11,778 bases of DNA. Source: Oscillospiraceae bacterium (GTDB taxonomy: Bacteria; Bacillota; Clostridia; Oscillospirales; Acutalibacteraceae). A program made the translations under genes and the position numbers. The notes below the pieces were generated by a model. It was given only the letters and a program-made list of their open reading frames with translations. It made no database searches and was not told the DNA's origin. Each line of letters starts with the position of its first letter. Within the stretch, counting starts at the first letter, position 1. Of this stretch, positions 6,270 to 11,778 are shown piece after piece. The DNA is taken from the NCBI GenBank assembly GCA_029013165.1, contig JAQXMV010000233.1, positions 1 through 11,778 of the forward strand, given 5' to 3'.

Positions 6270-7298
6270 ATGATGACAACCGAATTTCTGCGCGCCGACG
6301 GCCCCGACAGCGAAGCTGTCAGCCGTGCGGCGGAAATCCTGCGGTCCGGCGGCATTGTCGCCATACCCACGGAGACGGTTTACGGCCTTGCCGGCAATGC
6401 CCTTGACGCAGAGACTGTCAAAAAAATCTATCGTGCCAAGGGACGGCCCTCGGATAATCCGCTGATCGTCCACATCGCGAAGATACAGGACTGGCGGCCT
6501 CTCGTGGAGGAAATCCCCGAAAGGGCCATGGCGCTGGCAGAAAGATTCTGGCCGGGGCCGCTGACGGTGATCCTGAAAAAATCAGCCGTTATACCCGATG
6601 AGATCTGCGGCGGACTTGACACCGTCGCCGTGCGTATGCCCTCGGATAAGATCGCCGCGGCGATCATCGAAAAAAGCGGCATGCCTCTTGCCGCCCCCTC
6701 GGCCAATACCTCCGGCAGACCCAGCCCCACCTCGGCCCGTCATGTGGCGGAGGACCTCAGCGGAAAAATTGATGCCATTGTCGACGGCGGCGCGTGCAGC
6801 GTCGGCATTGAGTCGACGGTCATTTCTTTGGCCGGTGACAGACCGAGACTGCTTCGTCCCGGCGGCATCACCCCGCAAATGCTTCGGGAGGTTCTCGGTG
6901 AAATCGAGATTGACCATGGGGTCTTTGCGTCTCTGGCCGAGGACGAAAAGGCGGCTTCGCCCGGAATGAAATATAAGCACTATGCGCCTTCGGCTGAAGT
7001 CTTTTTGCTCAGAGGTTCTCTGGAGAGATACCGGGAATACATCAGAGACAATCAGCGGGAGGGCGATATCGCCCTGTGCTTCACCGGGGAGGAAAAAGAG
7101 CTTTCCGTGCCCTATGTCACCTATGGCAAAAAGGACAGCCCCGAAGATCAGGCCAGGCATATTTTTGACGCCCTGCGGAAAATCGACGAGATGGGCGGCA
7201 AAAGAGTTTTTGCCCGTTTCCCCGAAAGCGAGGGCGTGGGTCTGGGCGTCTATAACCGGATGCTCAGAGCCGCCGCTTTTAAGATCATTGAAGTTTGA
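6270..7298 (+). CDS. L-threonylcarbamoyladenylate synthase, long Sua5 form
   Basis: This enzyme makes threonylcarbamoyl-AMP from Thr, bicarbonate and ATP, the first step of t6A synthesis at tRNA position 37; TsaD with its partners then transfers the group. The 342-residue length fits the two-domain Sua5/YwlC form rather than short TsaC (about 190). The YrdC domain covers about 15-205: IPTETVYGLAGNA (32-44), YRAKGRPSDNPLIVHI (54-69) with the nucleotide-binding K57 and R59, FWPGPLTVIL (93-102) and APSANTSG (142-149). The linker SPGMKYKHYAP and a C-terminal Sua5 domain ending in GVYNRMLRAA follow. The start ATG at 6270 directly follows the prfA stop; a second ATG at 6273 is possible. No separate Shine-Dalgarno is clear except the purine-rich end of prfA. 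RF1 and t6A synthase adjacent is a common translation-quality pairing in Firmicutes. Confidence 0.95.
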   Translation: MMTTEFLRADGPDSEAVSRAAEILRSGGIVAIPTETVYGLAGNALDAETVKKIYRAKGRPSDNPLIVHIAKIQDWRPLVEEIPERAMALAERFWPGPLTVILKKSAVIPDEICGGLDTVAVRMPSDKIAAAIIEKSGMPLAAPSANTSGRPSPTSARHVAEDLSGKIDAIVDGGACSVGIESTVISLAGDRPRLLRPGGITPQMLREVLGEIEIDHGVFASLAEDEKAASPGMKYKHYAPSAEVFLLRGSLERYREYIRDNQREGDIALCFTGEEKELSVPYVTYGKKDSPEDQARHIFDALRKIDEMGGKRVFARFPESEGVGLGVYNRMLRAAAFKIIEV

Positions 7299-7390
7299 GA
7301 AACTATACTTACGGAAAAAACAGGGAAAGGAATGGGTGCGTGCCATAGGACTCCTCATCAGTCCCGGCTGCGTGCCCACGGTCACACACC
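7299..7390 (+). other. Gap before coaE with hairpin, direct repeat and overlapping mini-ORF
   Basis: This 92-nt spacer is the longest gap inside the DUF951-to-M18 cluster. It carries a small stem GGACT/AGTCC (7348-7352 with 7360-7364), two copies of TGCGTGCC (7337-7344 and 7369-7376) and a purine-rich AGGGAAAGGA run directly before an ATG at 7332. That ATG opens a 25-codon frame ending at 7409, 16 nt inside coaE and out of its frame. The mini-ORF product (MGACHRTPHQSRL...) resembles nothing I know. A translational-coupling leader for coaE is possible but unproven. Confidence 0.35.
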
Positions 7391-7981
7391 ATGCTTACCA
7401 TCGGTCTGACGGGAAAAACTGGCGCCGGAAAAAGCACCGTTGCCGCAAAGCTGAAAGAGCTGGGCTGTTATATTATCGACTGTGATCTTCTGGCCAGAGA
7501 ACTGACGGAACCGGATTCTCCGGTTCTCGGCGAGCTTGCCGCCGTTTTCGGCTCGGATATCCTCGATGAAAGGGGCCGTCTCAAAAGGCAGCTTCTTGCG
7601 AAACGGGCCTTTTCGGCTCCGCAGGAAACCGAAAAGCTCAATGCCGTCACTCATCCGCACATCACAAAGCGTTGCATCGGTGAAATCGAGAGGGCGAAAG
7701 GGCTCGGTTATCAGACCTGCGTCATCGACGCGGCGGCACTGCTGGAAAGCGGCTGCCGGGATCTGTGCCAGATCATTGCGGTGGTACACGCTCCGGAAAC
7801 AATACGCCTTGAGCGTATACTGAAAAGAGATTCCATCACTCCCTCCCAGGCTATGACAAGAATAAACGGGCAGAAAGATGACGATTATTATTTCAGCAGA
7901 GCCGATATAATAATCAGAAACTATCCGCCATACGATAGAAGCGAAGAAGATTTTGATAAACTCAAGGAGCTGATCCGGTGA
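7391..7981 (+). CDS. coaE: Dephospho-CoA kinase
   Basis: CoaE phosphorylates the 3'-hydroxyl of dephospho-CoA, the last step of coenzyme A synthesis, in the cytoplasm. The 196-residue length is typical. The P-loop GKTGAGKST is at 8-16, followed by DCDLLAREL (the family's D-x-D-x-x-A-R segment), LNAVTHPHI (the usual N-x-I-T-H-P region) and the LLESG...DxxIAVV...RLERILKRD block of the C-terminal half with the lid-region Arg residues. The start is odd: no Shine-Dalgarno precedes the ATG at 7391, and the in-frame codons upstream back to a TAG at 7346 contain no other start. Translation may depend on the mini-ORF at 7332-7409. The end overlaps the transglycosylase gene by 4 nt (GTGA), so the two are coupled. 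Confidence 0.95.
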   Translation: MLTIGLTGKTGAGKSTVAAKLKELGCYIIDCDLLARELTEPDSPVLGELAAVFGSDILDERGRLKRQLLAKRAFSAPQETEKLNAVTHPHITKRCIGEIERAKGLGYQTCVIDAAALLESGCRDLCQIIAVVHAPETIRLERILKRDSITPSQAMTRINGQKDDDYYFSRADIIIRNYPPYDRSEEDFDKLKELIR

Positions 7982-8565
7982 AAGCAAAAAAAGGAAGAAT
8001 CAAAAAGTTAATAGCTTTTTCTGTGATCATTCTGATCTTTGCCGCTGTCATTCTGACGGCAGTGCATTACTCTCGCCGTTCGCTTCTGAAAACATTATAT
8101 CCCCGACAATACGCCGATATTGTCGAAGTATACTGCAAAGAGTATAATCTTTCCGAGGATTTTATTTTTGCGGTGATCAAATGCGAGAGCGACTTTGAAA
8201 AAGACGCCGTCTCCTATACCGGAGCCGTCGGTCTGATGCAGATCATGCCCGATACTTTTGAGTGGATCAATATGAAGCTGGGGGACAGCCTGACCTTTGA
8301 TCAGGCGACGGATCCGCAGGTAAATGTGCGTTTCGGCTGCTATCTTTATTCTTATCTGCTGGAAAAATTCGGCAGTGAGGAACTGGCCATTGCCGCCTAT
8401 CACGCCGGCATCGGCAGTGTGCAGAAGTGGCTGGCAGACGAAAAGTATTCCGCTGACGGAAAAAGTCTGCATACCATACCGTTTCCCTCGACGGATAAAT
8501 ATGTCAAGAATGTCATAAAAACAAAAAATATATATCACGAACTTTACCATGGAAAGGATGGATAA
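7978..8565 (+). CDS. Membrane-anchored lytic transglycosylase (SLT domain)
   Basis: This enzyme cleaves the glycan strand of peptidoglycan without water, forming 1,6-anhydroMurNAc. The 195-residue protein has a basic N-terminus (KAKKGRIKK), one membrane segment at about 11-29 (LIAFSVIILIFAAVILTAV), then an extracytoplasmic SLT domain. The catalytic Glu is E70 in FIFAVIKCESDF; TGAVGLMQIMP (81-91) and AIAAYHAGIGSVQKW are the other SLT motifs. It is of the short Slt70-like goose-lysozyme-fold type found in Clostridia, and most likely acts outside the membrane on the wall. The start GTG at 7978 overlaps the coaE stop by 4 nt and has AAGGAG 8 nt upstream. The next gene starts 3 nt after its stop. 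Its role could be wall turnover, growth or sporulation; none can be singled out. Confidence 0.93.
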   Translation: MKAKKGRIKKLIAFSVIILIFAAVILTAVHYSRRSLLKTLYPRQYADIVEVYCKEYNLSEDFIFAVIKCESDFEKDAVSYTGAVGLMQIMPDTFEWINMKLGDSLTFDQATDPQVNVRFGCYLYSYLLEKFGSEELAIAAYHAGIGSVQKWLADEKYSADGKSLHTIPFPSTDKYVKNVIKTKNIYHELYHGKDG

Positions 8566-8568
8566 AAT

Positions 8569-9972
8569 ATGGCAAAGGAACAATCACAGGCCGAGCTTCT
8601 CAGTGAAAAGCTCTCGGCAAAAAATGAACATTTCTGCAAGGCGATGAGCGATGAGGAAGTGAAAAAAGCCGACGAATACTGCGAGGGCTATAAGGATTTC
8701 CTGCGCAGGGCAAAAACAGAAAGAGAATGTGTGGAATACATGATTGCCCGGGCGCAGTCTCAGGGCTTCACCGCCTATGACAGCAAAAAGCCCTATGCAC
8801 CCGGCGACAGAGTCTATCTCAATAACAGGGGTAAGTCAGTCATTTTCGCCGTGATGGGCAAAAAAGGTGTTTCCGAGGGCGCACGCATCGTCGCCTCTCA
8901 CATTGATTCTCCCCGTCTGGATCTCAAGCCCATGCCCCTTTATGAGGACAGCGAGCTGGGATATTTCAAGACCCATTATTACGGCGGCATCAAGAAATAT
9001 CAGTGGGTCACCGTGCCTCTTTCTCTTCACGGCGTGGTTATCCGGGGCGACGGCGAGAGCGTGAAAGTCAATATCGGTGAGGATCCCGGTGATCCGCAGT
9101 TTGTCATCACGGATCTTCTGCCCCATCTGGATAAAGAGCAGGGCAAGCGCACGCTTTTAGAGGGAATCAAAGGAGAAGAACTGAATATCCTCATCGGTTC
9201 GAGACCCTTTAAGTCCGACTCCGGCAGTGATCTGGTGAAGCTGAACATCTTGAAGATTCTCAACGAAAAATACGGCATCGTTGAGAAAGATTTCATTTCC
9301 GCTGAACTGGAGCTGGTACCGGCTCTGCCGGTATCCGATATCGGCTTCGACAGAAGCCTCATCGGCGCCTACGGCCATGACGACAGAGTCTGCGCCTATC
9401 CGGCCTTTACGGCGGCCATGGCCAGCGAAGAACCGGAGCATACCGTGGTGGCGGTGCTCTCGGACAAGGAAGAGATCGGCAGCGACGGCAATACGGGCCT
9501 CAATTCCTCTTATCTGAAATATTTCATCTATGATCTTGCAGAGGCAGAGGGCCTCAGAGGCAGAGATGTTCTTTCCATGAGCGAGTGTCTTTCAGCCGAT
9601 GTCAATGCCGGTTTTGATCCGACCTTCCCCTCGGTCCACGACAAGCTGAACTGCTGCAACCTGAACCACGGTGCCGTCATTACCAAATATACCGGCGCCA
9701 GGGGTAAGTCCGGCACCTCCGATGCCAGTGCGGAGTTTGTGGGCAAAATCCGCCGTATGCTCGACGCCGCCCATGTCTCCTGGCAGATCGGCGAGCTGGG
9801 CAAGGTCGATGAGGGCGGCGGCGGAACGGTGGCCATGTATATTGCCAACCTGAATGTTGATGTGGTCGATCTCGGCGTACCGGTTCTTTCCATGCACGCG
9901 CCTTATGAGATCGTGGCTAAGACCGATGTCTACAGCACCTACCGGGCCTGCTTCGAGTTTTTCCGTTCATAA
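8569..9972 (+). CDS. M18 family metalloaminopeptidase
   Basis: This is a zinc aminopeptidase of family M18 (aminopeptidase I/ApeA/aspartyl aminopeptidase group) that removes N-terminal residues from peptides in the cytoplasm. The family usually forms a dodecamer. The 467-residue length is typical. IVASHIDSPRLDLK (107-120) holds the first zinc ligand H111; YGHDDRVCAYP (268-278) holds the bridging Asp; LSDKEEIGSDG (297-307) holds the catalytic Glu pair E301/E302; the C-terminal block near 9880-9910 (VLSMHAPYEI) gives the last His ligand. The insert between 125 and 250 is the M18 dimerisation domain. The ATG at 8569 has AAAGGA 10 nt upstream, inside the end of the transglycosylase gene. It is probably the last gene of the cluster, since argG has its own promoter, but no terminator is obvious after it. 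Confidence 0.95.
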   Translation: MAKEQSQAELLSEKLSAKNEHFCKAMSDEEVKKADEYCEGYKDFLRRAKTERECVEYMIARAQSQGFTAYDSKKPYAPGDRVYLNNRGKSVIFAVMGKKGVSEGARIVASHIDSPRLDLKPMPLYEDSELGYFKTHYYGGIKKYQWVTVPLSLHGVVIRGDGESVKVNIGEDPGDPQFVITDLLPHLDKEQGKRTLLEGIKGEELNILIGSRPFKSDSGSDLVKLNILKILNEKYGIVEKDFISAELELVPALPVSDIGFDRSLIGAYGHDDRVCAYPAFTAAMASEEPEHTVVAVLSDKEEIGSDGNTGLNSSYLKYFIYDLAEAEGLRGRDVLSMSECLSADVNAGFDPTFPSVHDKLNCCNLNHGAVITKYTGARGKSGTSDASAEFVGKIRRMLDAAHVSWQIGELGKVDEGGGGTVAMYIANLNVDVVDLGVPVLSMHAPYEIVAKTDVYSTYRACFEFFRS

Positions 9973-10079
9973 GAGGCGCTTTTGACCGCGCAATGTATAA
10001 AGCCAAGGTGAAAATAGACGGATATTATGTAAATATTCAATAAAAATGCATAAAATCCCAAAAATATTCAAAATTATCC

Positions 10080-10107
10080 TTGACTTTTGCATAAAGTTGC
10101 GTATAAT
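10080..10107 (+). promoter_or_regulatory. Predicted argG promoter with TGCATA-like repeats
   Basis: The -35 TTGACT (10080-10085), a 16-bp spacer and a perfect -10 TATAAT (10102-10107) give a start near 10114 and a leader of about 34 nt. TGCATAAA occurs at 10047-10054 and 10088-10095, with a related TGCGTATAA at 10098-10106; the last two overlap the promoter. Such half-sites in an AT-rich region before argG could be ARG boxes for ArgR/AhrC-type repression, but this assignment is an inference. The rest of 9973-10079 is AT-rich with no clear gene. Confidence 0.65.
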
Positions 10108-10147
10108 AAGCATAGTTTGAAAATCAAAGAAACGGAGATACAGAAAC

Positions 10148-11368
10148 ATGAAAGAGATCAAAAAAATTGTACTCGCCTATTCCGGCGGTCTGGATACTTC
10201 CATCATCATTCCCTGGCTCAAGGAGCATTATAATAACGCCGAGGTCATCGCGGTTTCCGCCGATGTCGGTCAGGGCACAGAGCTGGATGGTCTGGAAGAA
10301 AAGGCCATCGCCACCGGTGCTTCCAAGCTCTACATCGAGGATCTGAAAAAAGAATTCGTCGAGGATTATATCTATCCCACACTCAAGGCCGGAGCCGTAT
10401 ATGAGGGTTCCTATCTGCTGGGTACCTCCTTTGCCCGTCCGCTGATCGCCAAGAGAATCGTGGAGATCGCCAAGGCTGAGGGCGCCGACGCCATCTGCCA
10501 CGGCTGCACCGGTAAGGGTAACGATCAGGTTCGTTTCGAGCTTGCCATCAAGGCTTTTGCTCCCGAGATGGAGATCATTGCTCCCTGGAGAACCTGGGAA
10601 TTCAAGAGCCGTGAGGACGAAATCGAATACGCCATTGCGCATAATATCCCCCTGAAGATCACAAGGGAGACTAACTATTCCAAGGACAAGAACCTCTGGC
10701 ATCTTTCCCATGAGGGACTGGATCTGGAAGATCCGGCCAACGAGCCCAAATATGAGGAGATCCTTGAAATGGGCGTTACGCCGGAGCAGGCTCCCGATAA
10801 GCCGACCTATGTGACCATCGGCTTTGAGAAGGGCGTTCCCACCACCCTCAATGGTGAAAAGGTTGACGCAGTGACCATGGTCACCAAGCTCAACGAAATC
10901 GGCGGCGCCAACGGTATCGGTATTGTTGACCTGCTGGAAAACCGTCTGGTGGGTATGAAATCAAGAGGTGTTTATGAGACGCCGGGCGGAACGATCCTCT
11001 ATGCCGCACACAAGCAGCTGGAAACCCTCTGCCTTGACAGAGAGACCTCTCACCTCAAGGAGCAGCTGGCCGTGAAATTCGCAGAGCTGGTTTATTACGG
11101 TCAGTGGTTCACTCCCTGCAGAGAAGCACTTTCCGCTTTCGTTGACAAGACCCAGGAGACCGTCACCGGTGAAGTCAAGCTCAAGCTCTACAAGGGCAAT
11201 ATCATCGGCGCCGGCACCACTTCTCCCTATACGCTTTACAGCCCTGAAATGGCAACCTTCGACGAGGACGACTGCTACAATCAGGCTGACAGCGAGGGCT
11301 TCATCAATCTCTTCGGTCTGCCCATCAAGGTTAAGGCCATGCTCAGCAAGGATTGGGATATAAAATAA
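10148..11368 (+). CDS. argG: Argininosuccinate synthase
   Basis: ArgG joins citrulline and aspartate using ATP to give argininosuccinate, AMP and PPi, the step before argininosuccinate lyase in arginine synthesis. The 406-residue length is standard. The N-type ATP pyrophosphatase loop AYSGGLDTS is at 10-18. GSYLLGTSFARPLIAK (residues about 87-102), CHGCTGKGNDQVRFE (citrulline and aspartate binding), APWRTWEF and TRETNYSKDKNLWHLSHEG follow in family order. The start ATG at 10148 has GGAG 10 nt upstream. argH is not found here; argG stands alone behind the M18 gene with its own promoter and is followed by a hairpin terminator. Codon use is strongly biased to C/G third positions as in the neighbouring housekeeping genes. 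Confidence 0.98.
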   Translation: MKEIKKIVLAYSGGLDTSIIIPWLKEHYNNAEVIAVSADVGQGTELDGLEEKAIATGASKLYIEDLKKEFVEDYIYPTLKAGAVYEGSYLLGTSFARPLIAKRIVEIAKAEGADAICHGCTGKGNDQVRFELAIKAFAPEMEIIAPWRTWEFKSREDEIEYAIAHNIPLKITRETNYSKDKNLWHLSHEGLDLEDPANEPKYEEILEMGVTPEQAPDKPTYVTIGFEKGVPTTLNGEKVDAVTMVTKLNEIGGANGIGIVDLLENRLVGMKSRGVYETPGGTILYAAHKQLETLCLDRETSHLKEQLAVKFAELVYYGQWFTPCREALSAFVDKTQETVTGEVKLKLYKGNIIGAGTTSPYTLYSPEMATFDEDDCYNQADSEGFINLFGLPIKVKAMLSKDWDIK

Positions 11369-11379
11369 GGAAATCCGAT

Positions 11380-11412
11380 AAACCGGGACTGTATTGACCG
11401 CAGTCCCGGTTT
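11380..11412 (+). terminator. argG: argG terminator hairpin with poor T-tract
   Basis: AAACCGGGACTG (11380-11391) pairs perfectly with CAGTCCCGGTTT (11401-11412), a 12-bp stem with a 9-nt loop, 11 nt after the argG stop. Only TTT directly ends the stem, then GTGATATAA, so the T-tract is weak and some read-through is expected. Its loop contains the -35 box of the next promoter. Confidence 0.75.
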
Positions 11413-11422
11413 GTGATATAAT
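11394..11422 (+). promoter_or_regulatory. Promoter overlapping the argG terminator
   Basis: TTGACC (11394-11399) lies in the loop of the argG hairpin, followed by exactly 17 bp and a perfect TATAAT (11417-11422). Transcription would start near 11429 and run into the RAYT remnant. The spacer is the 3' arm of the hairpin. The matches are direct; whether it fires is not known. Confidence 0.6.
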
Positions 11423-11478
11423 CGGGGAAAATATAGGATTTTTTGATAACATTTCGTCGGGGGTGCGCTGAACGAAAA

Positions 11479-11778
11479 ATGATGTCACAGCGACGCAAGG
11501 ATTATCGATTGAAAGAATATGATTATTCGTCAGCGGGATCATATTTTATAACAATATGCGTAAAAAATCGCCAACCAATATTATGGAACCCCGTAGGGAC
11601 GCGCAATGCGCGCCCCTACGGTTTCGACGGTGATCAACCAAATGAAAGGGTTTGTTACCAAAAAATCCGGGTTTTCGTTTTGGCAGAAATTGTTTTACGA
11701 TCATATTATACGAAATGAAACGGAATACCGTGCAATCTGGCAATATATTGACATGAATCCGCAAAAATGGATTGAGGA
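11479..11778 (+). pseudogene. Broken REP-associated tyrosine transposase (RAYT, Y1 family)
   Basis: RAYTs are single-copy HUH/Y1 transposase relatives that act on REP palindromes. The N-terminal part, from ATG 11479 (a second ATG at 11482 or a TTG at 11443 are alternatives), reads RRKDYRLKEYDYSSAGSYFI then TICVKNRQPILW, the standard RAYT N-terminus, in frame 1, and this frame stops at 11718. From about 11606 a different frame (+2) reads MRAPTVSTVINQMKGFVTKK, then SGFSFWQKLFYDHIIRNETE and YRAIWQYIDMNPQKWIE to the window edge, the standard RAYT C-terminus. The middle, which in intact RAYTs carries the HxH metal motif (usually VMPNHxH), is missing. The two parts join at the palindrome at 11591-11621. 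This is a frame-shifted internal deletion, so the gene should be inactive. The reading depends on recalled family patterns, not on a search. It runs off the right edge. Confidence 0.8.
11591..11621. repeat. REP-like palindrome inside the RAYT remnant
   Basis: CCGTAGGGACGCGC (11591-11604) pairs with GCGCGCCCCTACGG (11608-11621) around AAT, 14 bp with one A-C mismatch (11599 with 11613). It has the GTAGGGGCG...CGCCCCTAC form seen in many gut Clostridia genomes as a dispersed repeat. In frame 1 it reads without stops as VGTRNARPYG; in frame 2 its right arm gives MRAPT, which runs into the RAYT C-terminal part. Confidence 0.85.

Noticed and set aside
9993..10043. 16-codon frame MYKAKVKIDGYYVNIQ between the M18 gene and argG
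   Set aside because: It looks protein-like but has no Shine-Dalgarno and no promoter, and it is too short to judge.

Overview
The window looks like ordinary chromosome from a Firmicute, most likely a Clostridia (Oscillospiraceae/Ruminococcaceae-type) gut bacterium. The grounds are strong purine-rich Shine-Dalgarno sites, TATAAT-type promoters, a DUF951 gene (a mainly Firmicutes family), an RF1 with the PET form of its anticodon-mimic tripeptide, and a RAYT gene of the kind common in gut Clostridia. This placement is inference, because there is no rRNA marker in the window.

Layout. Positions 1-135 hold a very GC-rich run of nearly back-to-back perfect hairpins that continues off the left edge. 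A minus-strand block follows. It contains an XRE/TPR-type regulator (222-1298) with its own promoter, then a gene set read leftwards from about 4850: an S1-domain RNA-binding protein, a PIG-L family deacetylase, a small flavodoxin-like protein and a pyridoxamine/pyridoxal kinase, closed by a good intrinsic terminator at 1465-1497. At 4805-4955 divergent promoters separate this block from a plus-strand housekeeping cluster. That cluster is DUF951, prfA (RF1), a long-form Sua5/TsaC threonylcarbamoyl-AMP synthase, coaE, an anchored lytic transglycosylase and an M18 aminopeptidase, with tight or overlapping junctions. argG follows with its own promoter and a hairpin at its end.

The right edge (11479-11778) is a broken REP-associated tyrosine transposase (RAYT). 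Its N-terminal and C-terminal parts are recognisable but lie in different frames, the HUH catalytic middle is missing, and a 31-nt REP-like palindrome sits exactly at the junction.

Functionally the plus-strand cluster supports translation (RF1, tRNA t6A synthesis), CoA synthesis, wall remodelling and peptide turnover, and argG makes argininosuccinate for arginine. No defence system, CRISPR array, prophage or clearly new multi-gene system is visible. The most unusual signals are the hairpin array at the left edge, the RAYT/REP deletion junction at the right edge, and a promoter whose -35 box lies in the loop of the argG terminator hairpin. Several start codons were moved downstream from the longest open frame because the upstream candidates lie inside a Shine-Dalgarno site, a -10 box or untranscribed DNA.
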